Shown here: positions 36,660 through 48,112 of the stretch, one piece after another
Layout: every line of letters begins with the position of its first letter
Numbering within the stretch: position 1 is the first letter of the stretch
Assembly (NCBI GenBank): GCA_010093685.1
Contig: MU006227.1
Span: forward strand, 684,154 to 748,153
Origin: Ophiobolus disseminans
Taxonomy: Eukaryota; Ascomycota; Dothideomycetes; Pleosporales; Phaeosphaeriaceae
DNA length: 64,000 nucleotides
Direction of reading: 5' to 3'
The notes under the pieces: generated by a model
Seen by the model: only the letters and a program-made list of their open reading frames with translations
The model's database searches: none
Told to the model about the DNA's origin: nothing
Position numbers and translations under genes: made by a program

Positions 36660-37526
36660 TCACTTCTTCGCAACAACAACCCACTGGCTCGCCCTCATCC
36701 ACACCTCATCCCCCACAGTCTTCGTCCCGGGCTGCGCCATCAGAAACTTCACCAGCGTATCCACCGCCTCGTCCCACTTCTCCTCATCGCTCTCAAACCA
36801 GCCTGCCATCCCACCCAAAAACGCCCAAAACTTCTCCGCCCAGTCCCTTAGGTCGCGCGTCTTGGCCCAGGCCTCACTTGTCTCGACCTTCATGTTCTCC
36901 GCCTTGAACCCGGCTTCCAGCATAATCTTCTGGATCTGCTGCCCGTCGGCCCAACTCACGGTGGGTGGGGGGAATGTGACGCCGGGGCGGGTGAGTTTGT
37001 TGGTTGAGAGGAAGGCCGGGAGCCATGTTATGGTCTGCCAGCAGTTTACGACCGCTGTGCCGCCGGGCCGAAGGGTGCGGAATATTTCCGTTGCGCCGTC
37101 GAGGCCGCCTCGCGGTGCGAAGATGATGCCGATGTTATTGATAGAGTGGGTGAAGTAGTTATCTTCGAAGGTGAGGGATTCTTGCGCTTGGTTCGAGATG
37201 TCGATGGCCCAGTTGTGCTTTGTCGCGTCGGCTTGGAAGGCGGCGAGGAAGGCTGGGTCGATGTCCGTGGCGTGGATTTTGATGTCGGGTATTGGTTTGG
37301 GGGCGAGGATAGCGCGGGATACGACGCCTGTGCCGCACGCGTTATCGTGCACAACGGACCCTGAGGGAATGGAGGGGATGAGAGTTAGGTTGTGGGCTAT
37401 GAATTGAGCTGTAACGGGTCCGCCCGTTGAGTTGTAAATTTCCGCTTTGCCTGGACTTTCGAGCAGGGCTCTGGCTTGTTTGGGAAGATATCCAGCATTG
37501 GCAGCCACGTCGTTGCTTCCCATCAT
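36660..37526 (-). CDS. SAM-dependent methyltransferase, class I
   Basis: A 288-residue single-exon protein. The SAM-binding motif I is VVHDNACGTGVVSRAIL, with DNACGTG at about 61-67. An acidic motif II (HATDIDPAF) and the post-motif LRPGGTAVVNCW follow, as in UbiE/COQ5-like fungal small-molecule methyltransferases. The start is the first of two tandem ATGs (37526); an upstream GTG in frame is ignored. It converges on the HET-NACHT-WD40 gene with only 64 bases between the stop codons. No polyketide or peptide synthase is nearby, so a secondary-metabolite role has no local support. The substrate cannot be told from sequence. Confidence 0.85.
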   Translation of the reverse strand: MMGSNDVAANAGYLPKQARALLESPGKAEIYNSTGGPVTAQFIAHNLTLIPSIPSGSVVHDNACGTGVVSRAILAPKPIPDIKIHATDIDPAFLAAFQADATKHNWAIDISNQAQESLTFEDNYFTHSINNIGIIFAPRGGLDGATEIFRTLRPGGTAVVNCWQTITWLPAFLSTNKLTRPGVTFPPPTVSWADGQQIQKIMLEAGFKAENMKVETSEAWAKTRDLRDWAEKFWAFLGGMAGWFESDEEKWDEAVDTLVKFLMAQPGTKTVGDEVWMRASQWVVVAKK

Positions 37527-38399
37527 ATGGATTGGTAGCAAACCCAAGAGCACAGATCAATCGTAAATACCTATTGCTGAGACTGGGACTCCCTTTGTAC
37601 TACCCTCAATCCTGTGCCACCGTTAGGTGTAAAAGTATGTTGCTTACCGAGTTCCCGAGGTCATGGGGTGCCTGAGGCTATTGTTAGTGAACATTAAAAA
37701 GCAGTAAGATTGTTGGCTAAAATAAACGCTGTCCACCCGCGCCTTAGCCAATCTTGTTTCTTCTTCCGGTGAAGTAGTCCCGCGTTGCACGTGCAAGAGC
37801 CAAGATTAGACATGTGCGCATCCCGTTAAAAGTGTTGGTGTCGAGATGAAGTGAGAATATGGCTCGGATCCGACCACGGACATGGCGGCTCAGTGCGCCT
37901 TTCCCGCTTGTGTACTTCTGTGTCATGATCAGCCTTATTTTTTGGCGTGGCTCTGCACGGATAATTCCACGAGCCTGCCTGAAAAATTATTTGAGGGGTA
38001 TTAGAGTCTCAGGATCTCGGCGTACCCTTCGTGATCGTTGAGAACATGTCTTGCTGCCATACCAAACATGCGCGTGGCCCGTGGTATAGGGAGAGGAGTT
38101 TGACACATCGCTACCACACGTTGGATCCACGGGGGTATGCAGGCCACGCGTTTACTGCGAGGTTGTTTGTTAGGGAGCATGTTTAGTTGGGCGGCGGCGC
38201 ACAAGATGACACGCTCAGCGCGTTTGACGATGTATCATGGAGGCGAAACGGGAGGAGAACGGTTGATGAAATGTATGGGTTTGCGGTTGTGGCGTATGCT
38301 AAAATCTCCAGCTCTTACGTTCCAGGTTGATGCACTGCGTTCATCTTCCTTATCAAGGTTGGTACTGAGCCTGTATCGCGTTCTGCGTCGTCAGTTCCC
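37527..38399. other. Intergenic region between methyltransferase and two-kinase gene
   Basis: About 0.9 kb holding the methyltransferase promoter and the 3' flank of the kinase gene. No gene seen; the short plus-strand frames here show no protein pattern. Confidence 0.4.
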
Positions 38400-41300
38400 T
38401 CATTTCGCAGTGGTAAGATCCACAAACTGCCCATTGAGCATTGAATCCCACTCACCCGCAACTTCATTGAGCGGGTACGAGATCATCCAAAAGAACGAGC
38501 CATAGTAAGGCGAGCGCCGGAGGCAGATCGGAAGCAGCGCAATCTGCACATGCCACTTTCTATTGGGGAAGTTCAAGTTTGTTCGCAGGGATAACCTTGT
38601 GAAGACGACATGTTTGAGTGATAGCATCTTAGCGCTAATGAGTGCATGCAAACACCCTGCTTTATCAAACTTCATGTTCTCAAAGAGTCTGTTCGCATTC
38701 CAGAAGTCTTTGGTAACTTTAGTTCTACACGCTTGCTCGTACAACATGTCGCATGTTTGCCGGATCTCATCCATGTTGTCATAGATGGGATCGGCGGGCC
38801 GGGGCGAGTGCTCAACGTCAAGGAGGCTTAAAGTGAGGTCCCACAGACCCCATGCCCACTCGCCCTTGTATTCCCAGGGATGGAAGTACTCGGCTGGATG
38901 AGGCATGCGGGACAGTCGCTCGGCCATTGCTCGGTGCGCTCCTTCTGTTGGATGCGAGAGGCCGATACATGGCGTGTTGCCGAAGCAGCTTGTCACGATT
39001 TCTACGGAGTCTTCATGTAGTATGCTCAGGTCTGAGAGGCGATTGACCACCTGGCGTATGGTAGGGCGGTGAAGGCGGTCGGTTTCGAGCATCCTTGGGA
39101 GGAATGAGCTGAGGGCGTGAATCTTCGGCGTTCCAGATTCACACTTTCGTAGTTCTTTGATCCACGCAGTAGCTGCTTCGGGATTCCGCGCGAAGCTGCT
39201 CTGAGCATTACCGGTGCATTTCCAGAATTCTTTTACGGTGGTAAGACTCTTGCCGTGAAAGCCAGATATCATTTCGAGGAGCACACATCCGAGGCTGAAG
39301 ATATCCGTGGCTCGATTACGGGGCTCAAAGTTGAGTACTTCTGGTGCAGAATACCTGATAGTCCATGCAGCTGGGCGGCCTGTGGTGGTAGAGACAGAAT
39401 CGTCGGAGAAGTCCAGGCTAGTCAATCAGCAATGTTCCCACGAGACGCGTTGCTTTTCTTACCTAAATCCAAAGTCGGTCAAGAGAAGATTTTCCCCATG
39501 GAGGAGTACATTTTGAGGCTTCAGATCTTCGTGACTAAACGTGTTAGTTGAGTCGTGTACATTAATTCGGACGCGATGAAGGGTGCACCATGTCAACGTT
39601 GAAAGTTCAACAGCAACGTGCGACAAAAGGTGACCGAAGTCTTGACACAACCTACCGAATGTTCATGGCGTGCAAATAATTCCTGTCCGCGTGTATCATT
39701 AGCAACGCACACGTAGTAAACATCTGGTATCGTATTGATCGTCTTGAGTAGCTATTGAGACGCATAGACGATGAAAGATCAGACCGCTGGTGGTTGTAGG
39801 CAGAATCTCTTCGAATGGATAATGGAAGACTAAGGAGAGTGGTGAAAATGACTTACATCGCATTACAGAGACAACCTAGCCCGCGATAGAGTATTCTTCT
39901 CTGTGCAACATCGATGGGCTTGTCCAAAAACGTGGCAAGGTCCATATCCGCTATAGGGAGCGACAGTATGTTGACATGGTCAGCATCGGTGTAGCTGCCC
40001 AAAAACTCCACGCAGTGCCGATGGTGTACTTGGCGCATAACACATATTTCGCGAGCGAAGGCAGCCATTATCTGTTTTTGAGATTTGAGCTGTTTAGGCC
40101 GTCCAATCCGCTTCCGCACGCATACGATCTGCGAATAGGACACCGTAATCGACACTTTCTCAACAACTCCAAAGGCTCCTTCACCCAAGACCCCTAGTTC
40201 CCTGACCAAGTTTTCGTCATCGTCTAGGGAAGTGTGGCTCGAAGTGCGCGCAGGCATGGTGCGTTTACTGGTGGATATCTTGATCCGGGTATCAAGACAG
40301 TCGCCCTGGACGTTCAAAAACGCCTTTTCGTTTTGAGTGTTCAGGAAAATCCCTCGAAGTGTCTGCCGTGCTATGGGCAGCCATAGATCTGAGATCCCAT
40401 GATTGCTGAAGACGTTATTTGTATCCTCATTGTCAGACTTCGATAGGATGCGATCGAGCTTCCGGGTTGGAAAGCCGCTGTGGTAAACCTGGTCGTCCTC
40501 ACTTGACGCCACAGAGTCCTCATCAACTGATAAAGACATGCTCCCCCGTGATTGTGTACCTTCTTCAGGTGTCCGTTTCCAGGGAAACTTGGAGAATTCT
40601 AGCATACGAAACCGGGATTTAGAACTCTTTGGATGGCTAGGTGGGATGCCAGGGATGCTCGCCATGCTACGAAATGCTTTGAATGCCACGATCAGTTGCT
40701 CCCGGATATCCGCGGCTGTGATTTCTCGACGCTTTCTTGGCTCGATCACCAGAACTCTGCGGCTAAGGAAATCGAGTATGTTCTCATATATGGCGCCCTC
40801 TTGAGGGTCTCTCCGCTTCGTCTCCATTAGAAGTTGTTTGTGCCATCTCTTGACCGCATCGTTGACGCGAGCATCGCCCAATTTGGGTGGCCCCTTGGCG
40901 TCTGAGAATACGTAGAAGGTATCCTGACCCTTCTTGGACCGGGAGTCGGCGAACTCGGTGACTGCTGATTGGCCTCTGTACAAATATGAGAATATCACAC
41001 TGACCACACACCCCAGAGACCAAGTATCGCTTTCTGCGTGCACGGGAAAGTCCTCAATGCATGCTTCTGGTGAAAGATATGTTCCAGCACCTGTCACGAG
41101 GAAAATGCGAAGTCAGCCTTTGTCACAAAGAGCCTTTTCTGAACATGAAATACTTGCCTCGGCGACCGATCGTGTAGTCGCTGATGGAGGTATCACCTGC
41201 ATCTGGGATTCGTCGCTTGAATAGCTTGTTGATCTCGTAAATTTTGTCGCCGAAAGTGAAGTGCTCTCCAAGAGCTGATTGCTCATTGAGGCTATTCGGT

Positions 41301-42462
41301 CTCAGTTTGACGCGCGACATGTTGAAATCCGATAGCTTCCATTGCTCTAATCCCGTGCTTGGGTCGATGACGACCAAGATATTCTGTGGCTTGAGATCCA
41401 TATGAAAACATGATAACCTCTCGTACATAGGTGATTCAAGCTCTTCATGAAGATACACTATGGCTCCAGCGAGTCCAATAGCACACTGGACGAAAAGAGC
41501 TTTCGAGTTGGGCGATCTGGGTGGAATAGGGTGTGACTCCATGTATTGCTTCAAATCGCAGTTCGCAAGGGGCATAAAGACCGAATAAGTCATTCCGTTT
41601 TCGAGGCTGCCTAAGCTCTTCATAATGTTGTTGTGTTTCTTTGCATTCCGGACAATTTCTCTCAAGACATCTCGCTCCTGTTCGTGAGCTCTATCTTCAG
41701 CGTTGAGCTCGAAATCTTTCCGGGCAAGCACCAGTTCCCGATCGTTGGACATGGAGTGCTGATCTTTGAAGTGGTGTGGAGATATCTGGAGATGAACATA
41801 CGTTAGCAAGCTCGAGCTAAGAGTTCAGCTCGGTACTAATAGATGGCGCGAATTGACGGTTGCACCGCGACCGGACGTACCACAACCTCGAAGACTCTCC
41901 CAAATGATCCTTGGCCGATAAGCTTTTCTCTCAGGTAAGGAACGCGACGGAAATGACCTCTGACTTCTCTGTTCTTTTCGAGGATGGGTGCGAAAAAGTC
42001 ATGTTGTCTTTGGAAGAAAATATCAGCCGTGACATCGTCGCCCACGACAATCCTCAAGCTGCTTCTGCGTTCCGCCGGGAGCCTGGCTAATTCATGGTCG
42101 GCGTCAGTCCAGTCCTTGTTTACAACCAACTTTTCGGTAAAAGAGAGCAGTGATTCGATGTCACATTTAGACGTGATGAGTATAGCCAAGTACACATGAA
42201 GATTCCGGTTTGCGAGCTGCTGAGCCAATTGTGCAGGGTGAAATACTGACGATGGGATCTTTCCAGTGGCAATGATCAAGGTGAAGACTTGTTCCAATTT
42301 TGAGAAAGTTAGGACTTTTGTCGCGGTGCCTGAAGGGAAGAAGCGCCTTTCGAGCTGCTCGGTCACAATACCATCAGTCTCCACTCGAGGAACACAGGAC
42401 AATGCGACTAGATCCCTGTACAAAAGGTCCCGAAGGTCCCGAAAGTTCCTCCCATCCGCCAT
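38400..42462 (-). CDS. Tandem protein kinase: two complete Ser/Thr kinase domains in one protein, both non-RD
   Basis: Six exons, 42462-41881, 41785-41158, 41090-39857, 39682-39656, 39534-39463 and 39417-38400, give 1186 residues. An N-terminal region of about 175 residues has no family I know. Kinase 1 (about 178-540) has the Gly loop GQGSFGRV, Lys217 in LARKDF, Asp324 in HMDLKPQN, DFN at 347-349 in place of DFG, a long activation loop, SPE and DTWSLGCV. A linker of about 150 residues follows. Kinase 2 (about 700-1000) has GEGAFGVV, Lys730, Glu751, Asp827 in HEDLKPQN, DFG at 844-846 and YSAPE. The C-terminal 180 residues are unrecognised. The two kinases cannot be separate genes, because one uninterrupted 1234-base exon runs from the kinase 1 C-lobe into the kinase 2 N-lobe. 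Intron 2 is GC-AG, and one exon is only 27 bases. The function is unknown. Confidence 0.85.
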
Positions 42463-43343
42463 CGCATCAAATCGTGGGGATGTAGAGGTCCAACCAAGCC
42501 TTGGTACCGGTAGTAAATATCTGTGGCTCTGATACGGTGGAATTCCTGGATTCGCCCAAGTCGCTACATGTGAATTTGAAGAAGACGCGAAAACAACGAC
42601 GCGAAAACGAATCGCATGACGATAGAAGGCAAAGAGAGAAAAACCGACCAGGCTGGAAGGATGTGCTAAGTAAAGTCTTCTTGGACAGGCAGGTGCGGGA
42701 TGCGCTAGCGCCTATGCGCTGTTTGGAAGGCGCAACCGTCTATTTGCCTTCTCACTCAGCCTCATCACCTGCATGCACTCAGCTGAGCCCCCGTGACTTT
42801 GATACCGTTTCCAGGCCGCGTGAAGTGAGACATCGTTATGATGAGTTTGCGCTGCGTGAGGCATTGTTTTTCACGCGACGCGTATCGTCCTAGGTCCAAA
42901 CCCGCGGACTTGAGAGGAGTGGATAGATTTTAAGGGTCTCGAGCGGACCCATAATCGAGCTAAAGATACCGCGTTTCTCGGCGCACGTGATAGTGGCCGG
43001 ATCACCAAGAACCGACCTAGGTACTAAGACGTCAGAAAAGAACACCGTGTGCTTTTACACTACGTCAAGTATACAAGGGATCATATACCTATATAATGCT
43101 ATCTATATGTGCTCAGAAAAACGAGCCTGGAAGATAGATATGAAACACGATAGCATAAGCAGAGAACATACTCGCTCAAGTAAAACCCAAATCAACTGTC
43201 CTCTTAGATATCCTCTTCGAATCCCAGCGTGCAACATGCCAGTGAATGATTGACCGTAACTTTCGTCAGTACCAATGACGCCTAGCTGCGCCAGGAGATG
43301 CAAAACACGCCAAAAAGAAAATGCTTTCCTAACATGGAGGTGT
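42463..43343. other. Intergenic region upstream of the two-kinase gene
   Basis: About 0.9 kb between the kinase start and the stop of the FHA-RING gene. A plus-strand frame of 130 codons (42501-42893) starts beside the kinase promoter, but has no recognisable features and is not called. Confidence 0.4.
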
Positions 43344-45235
43344 TCAGTCGAACCGTACAGGTGGCAGAGTTGGCGCTCCGCTTTGCGAGATGCCATTATG
43401 CAGACTCGGCGTTCCACTATTCGTGCTTCCAGAATCTGACCCTGGTGACGCATCTCGGAGTCGACTGCCACTCGCTCTGCCAGCACTACCATCCAGAACA
43501 AATGGACCAGCATCGTTCCTCGGAGTCATTGGCCCGTCATGCACACGATCAGGTGTCAGTCCGTCGTGGTTACTTGGGTACAGCGGCGAGAGCCCGGAGT
43601 ACTCATTAGCACCAGAGATGTTGATGGTAACCGGCTGAGTTACGGATGAGGTTGGAGGCTCTGCACGACGCTGGGGGGTTTGCGGATTCAGCACCGCCTG
43701 ATTCGCAATGCCGTCCAGAGACTCCCCAATGCTGACATTGGTCATTTGCTGCTGAAGCTCATCCAAGCTGACACCGCCGTCGTCCTCGGTGGTACCATTC
43801 ACGGGAGCCTGCGCGCTCATAGGGATTGCCGAAGTGCGTGGAGTGACATGACGATCGCCCTCTCCACTCTCGACTCTGGCTGCTGGGTCGGCATTCTCTT
43901 GCTCCACTTCCTCCTCCCAGTCCTCGTAGTCGGCTGGATCTTCTGCGTCCTCTTCTAGATCGGCTACCGCCCTGCAGTTCGGGCACAGGAAGTTTGGCCA
44001 GGTCGGCCCATTCAAGATCGGGCGGATGCACTTGTAGTGCCAAACATGCGAGCAGGGTGCAACGAATAAAGACTGGCAAGGCTGGAGGTCACCGTCAGTA
44101 AAGAACCGAGTGTCCAAGTCGAACGGAACTTACTGCTATTGACATCAAACAGATGGCGCACTCTGACGTATGTGTTGACGCACTGTCGCCATCTGGTTTG
44201 CTTTTCGCAAGGTTTCGTAGCCTCTGATGTGTTTGTTTGCTACAGTCGTTAGCTCCCACCTTACAGCGCGATTCGGCAAACATACTTAAACTTGTTCAGG
44301 CCCTGTTGCCACCCGCGGTTGCACTCGACGCGGATCTTGACGCATCGGAAGATCATCTCTTCTCCACCGCGGAAATCTATTCCAAGCTGGATGATGTCGC
44401 CATCCTTTATGCGGAACGGTTTCGACTCGACGTTTGGTTGACTAAGCCGTATGTGGTTGAGAAAGGTACCGGAGGAGCTCTTTACATCCTTGATGTACCA
44501 GTTGCTGTCCTTGCACCACAGCTCACAGTGTTTCCTGCTTACGACCTTTGACTTGAATCCCACGGCCGCTGCGGAGGGCATGCTCGGTGGGTTTTCGGGT
44601 GTAGTGTCGCGCTCGGAGTAACGTCCTACCCGGATAATAGATGTCTCGTCGGGGAGGGTGCGGGTGATGGTCGGGAACTGTAACGAAGGTCGGCCAGCTC
44701 TAGGGTCCTGATGGGGAATAAAGCGAATCGAAGGCAGATGCTTCACCGCGGGCGCGCCCGTGTCTGCCACGTTATCGTGCGCATCCATGGTTGACGGCCC
44801 TGGCGTCGACGTTGGGGTCGGTGTCGGCCCAGTGTTATTCCGCACCGTCAACTGCGGTACAGCCGTCTCAGCACGATTTCTAGTCATGCTTGCGGGCGAA
44901 GCTGGCGGAGAGTCGCTGGCTGGGGGCTGAGGGTGTGGATCGGTGTCTGTCTGTCTGCGTGAGCGTGGACGAGGCCGGGAGACGGGACCCTGGGAGACGG
45001 GACCCTGGGAGGAGGTTGCGAGGGAGGGCGAGGCAGGTGGGGTGTGCGTCGATGCGCGTGGGCGCGTTTTGGAGGGCCTGGCGTCCTCACGTGGGTCGTC
45101 TGAGCTGCTCGAGTGCAGGTGCAGGTTCCTTAGGAAACTTAGGCCTCGGCGGCCTGACGGTCGACTAGTAGAGGTTACGGGAGAAAGTGCAGTCGAGGCA
45201 ACAGTGGGAGCAGCAGGTGCTGGCGCTGTGTACAT
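43344..45235 (-). CDS. DMA1: FHA-RING E3 ubiquitin ligase, Dma1 type
   Basis: Ubiquitin ligase that reads phospho-threonine through FHA and ubiquitylates through RING. In yeasts the family sets the spindle-position/septation checkpoint. The exons 45235-44286, 44239-44134 and 44081-43344 give 597 residues. About 190 Pro/Ser-rich residues come first. The FHA domain is at about 195-303 (IIRVGRYSERD, VVSRKHCELW, SSSGTFLN). The family linker is GWQQGLNKFN, then THQRLRNL. The RING finger begins at CAIC (344-347), is split by intron 2, and continues with APCSHVWHYKCI and CPNC. An acidic, low-complexity tail follows. The ATG at 45235 is the first in frame. The FHA-then-RING order is diagnostic. Confidence 0.92.
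44977..45006. repeat. Perfect 15-base tandem duplication inside the FHA-RING coding region
   Basis: GGGAGACGGGACCCT occurs twice back to back. On the coding (minus) strand it duplicates the five residues QGPVS within the disordered N-terminal part, in frame. Confidence 0.9.
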
Positions 45236-45983
45236 AACAGCAGCGGCGGAGACAAGGATGCGCTCTGCAAACCCAAGGCTTATTACCCCGGCGGCTGTGT
45301 GAATGGAGTTTCGACGACGTTTGACAGGCAACGCAGCACGGACGACCCGTTTACACGACCAAGAACATGTACTCGGGGGTGGGAGAGCGACGGGGTGAAG
45401 CCGGGAAAGCAATCAGGACTTCACGGGTGGTGATGCCGCCAAGCGAATGGCAAGAGAGGAGTAATCCGTTAGAGCACCGCAGCGCGTTCTGGAACTCCAG
45501 ACCGGCCGTTGAAGGCCAAGTGCAACCTTGAAAGTCGGTAAGTGGCCGGGCACGTGCAGCTGAACATGTGCACGAGGCTCGGATGGCCAGTGAAGGATGA
45601 TGCCAGCGGAAGAGGGACTATCAACTTTCCGCGCCTGGTGGGGCGTCTCGTTTTGGTCTGCTATCAAGACGTCGCCAACACCTGCCAAACCCGAGTGACG
45701 GCGCTGACGTTCGGGCAGCCGCCGCGCTATTCTTGCCACACCACACGAGCTGAGTCTCCGATTCCGCCCAAGTGTATCAAGAGTCGGTAGGGCTGACTAA
45801 ACTACACGTGAATTGAGTTTATGCGTTATCCAGGAGGGCCCGGTGTGTGGGGCTTTGCTGTCGCCATCGTATTACCGCTGGAGCGGTACGATCGCACGTG
45901 ACGTGCTATGTCATCCCGAAATTTTGTCGGAAAGTCGCCAGTCGACCCGTGATAGGCGATACCTCACCCACACCCCAAAAGCT
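45236..45983. promoter_or_regulatory. Divergent promoter region between the FHA-RING and alpha-MPP genes, with three CACGTG boxes
   Basis: This 0.75 kb region serves two genes transcribed apart. Exact CACGTG hexamers occur at 45551-45556, 45805-45810 and 45895-45900; the last is followed by A and a second ACGTG. They would suit a bHLH factor such as Cbf1-type regulators. Whether they are used is not known. Confidence 0.35.
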
Positions 45984-47711
45984 ATGTTACGGCCGCGCAC
46001 ACTTCGACCAGTATCGCGAGGACTCTCACAGGCCTCCTCATCCCTCACAAAAGCATCGACATGTAGCGGTAGGAGAGGGTTGGCGATGGCGGTTGCCGAA
46101 GAGAAGGACCCCGTCGAACTCGACCAAATTACCACACTACCCAATGGCATCCGTGTCGCGACCGAGGCCTTGCCTGGCCATTTCTCCGGAATAGGAGTCT
46201 ATGTCGATGCCGGTTCAAGATACGAAAACGATGCCTTACGGGGAGTCAGCCACATTGTCGACCGACTGGCGTTCAAGTCCACACGCGGCACCACAGGCGA
46301 CCAGATGGTGGAGAAGATGGAGTCATTGGGGGGGAACATACAATGTGCATCGTCACGAGAGTCACTGATGTACCAGTCTGCGACCTTCAACTCCTCCGTT
46401 GGCACTACCGTCGGTGTGCTCGCCGAGACGATCCGCGATCCGCTCATCACCGAGGATGAGGTACAACAACAGTTGGAGACTGCCGATTACGAGATTGGAG
46501 AGATTTGGAGCAAGCCAGAACTGATCCTCCCCGAACTCGTACACATGGCAGCATACAAGGACAACACCCTGGGCAACCCATTGCTGTGCCCGAAGGAGCG
46601 GCTGCCCTTCATCAACCGAGATGTCGTAGAAGCATACCGCAAAGAGTTCTACAAGCCTGATCGGATAGTCGTCGCCTTTGCCGGCGTAGACCACAACGAA
46701 GCTGTCCGCCTGTCAGAGCAATACTTTGGCGACATGGCAGCAGGTCAGGGCCCATCACTCATTGGCGTCCAGGGAGAAAGCTCAGCATCCAGATCGGCAC
46801 CACATCAAACCTTCACAGCAGACCATCCCACACCCTCGGGGGCCCCACCACAGACATCAAAACTTCTCTCCAAAATACCCTTCTTCAAGAATCTCTCCAC
46901 CTCCGCCACCTCCAAAGCCACCGTAAACACCTCCTTCGACCTCAACTTCCCGCCCATTGACACCTCAACCGCATCCTACTACACCGGCGGCTTCCTCACT
47001 CTCCCACCCATCCCACCGCCCGTAAACCCCATGCTCCCCCGCCTCTCCCACATCCACCTCGCCTTCGAAGCCTACCCCATCTCCTCGCCCGACATCTACG
47101 CGCTCGCAACGCTCCAAACGCTCCTCGGCGGCGGCGGCTCCTTCAGCGCCGGCGGCCCCGGAAAAGGCATGTACTCGCGCCTCTACACCAACGTGCTCAA
47201 CCAACACGGCTGGGTCGAGTCCTGCGTCGCCTTCAACCACAGCTACACCGACAGCGGCCTCTTCGGCATCGCAGCTAGTTGCTCCCCCGCGCACGTCGCA
47301 CAGATGCTCGAAGTCATGTGCAGAGAACTCAAGTCCCTCGGCGACGAAACGGGCTACGCAGCCCTCAAGGACGGCGAAGTCCAGCGCGCAAAGAACCAGC
47401 TGCGCTCGAGCTTACTCATGAATCTCGAGTCGCGCATGGTCGAACTCGAGGATTTGGGGCGGCAGGTGCAGGTTCATGGGCGCAAGGTGGGCGTTAAGGA
47501 AATGTGTAGGAAGATTGAGGATGTGTCGATCAACGATCTGAGGAGAGTGGCGCGCCAGGTTTTTGGCGGACAGGTCAAGAATGTTGGAGAGGGAAGTGGG
47601 GCGCCGACGGTGGTGTTGCAGGAGGGCGAGATGGAGGGGCTCAAGAGGAAGGAGTTTGGCTGGGATGATATCCAGACTCGGATTGCGAGGTGGAAGTTGG
47701 GGAGGCGTTAG
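45984..47711 (+). CDS. MAS2: Mitochondrial processing peptidase alpha subunit
   Basis: Non-catalytic alpha subunit of the matrix protease that removes mitochondrial targeting presequences. It is a single exon of 575 residues from the ATG at 45984, which opens a basic presequence (MLRPRTLRPVSRGLSQASSS). An upstream in-frame extension without family character is left out. The M16 domain starts with TLPNGIRVATEALPGHFSGI. The position equivalent to the zinc motif HxxEH reads HIVDR (about 90-94), so it lacks the catalytic Glu-His, as expected for alpha and not beta subunits. The substrate-gripping glycine-rich loop GGGGSFSAGGPGKGM is at about 382-396. A Ser/Thr/Pro-rich insertion at about 265-310 separates the halves, as in other fungal alpha subunits. 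Confidence 0.95.
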   Translation: MLRPRTLRPVSRGLSQASSSLTKASTCSGRRGLAMAVAEEKDPVELDQITTLPNGIRVATEALPGHFSGIGVYVDAGSRYENDALRGVSHIVDRLAFKSTRGTTGDQMVEKMESLGGNIQCASSRESLMYQSATFNSSVGTTVGVLAETIRDPLITEDEVQQQLETADYEIGEIWSKPELILPELVHMAAYKDNTLGNPLLCPKERLPFINRDVVEAYRKEFYKPDRIVVAFAGVDHNEAVRLSEQYFGDMAAGQGPSLIGVQGESSASRSAPHQTFTADHPTPSGAPPQTSKLLSKIPFFKNLSTSATSKATVNTSFDLNFPPIDTSTASYYTGGFLTLPPIPPPVNPMLPRLSHIHLAFEAYPISSPDIYALATLQTLLGGGGSFSAGGPGKGMYSRLYTNVLNQHGWVESCVAFNHSYTDSGLFGIAASCSPAHVAQMLEVMCRELKSLGDETGYAALKDGEVQRAKNQLRSSLLMNLESRMVELEDLGRQVQVHGRKVGVKEMCRKIEDVSINDLRRVARQVFGGQVKNVGEGSGAPTVVLQEGEMEGLKRKEFGWDDIQTRIARWKLGRR

Positions 47712-48112
47712 ACGTAACTGTGATGGGGTGTGTGTTGTGGGTGTAATTAGACATACTTGTACTATACTTCAAGACGATCATGAACATGCACGCACTTGAT
47801 CTTTACCTGACATAGGAAACATTCACTCCAGTTGCCCTGAAAAGGAAGAATATCTCTTAATTGTATACTGCTGACGCTTGAAAAGTATGTCTTGAAGCTA
47901 CTCGCTTGAAGCATATCTTGAAGCCGGGTATCAAAAGCCGTGCAAAAGACCAAATCGTAACTCGGCTCGACACCAAAGAAGGGCCCGTGTAATATACGCC
48001 AATGCAACGCATGTATGTTGTATCCCAACGCTCAGTCACTTTTCCTTTCGCCCCTTTTGTGTACGTGAACGCCGTCCAGTTCGAACATGTCTGCGACCTG
48101 AAAATGAACGGT
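47712..48112. other. Convergent intergenic region after alpha-MPP
   Basis: About 0.4 kb shared by the 3' ends of two converging genes. Nothing else seen. Confidence 0.45.

Noticed and set aside
42501..42893. 130-codon plus-strand frame beside the tandem kinase promoter
   Set aside because: Composition and lack of motifs suggest chance.
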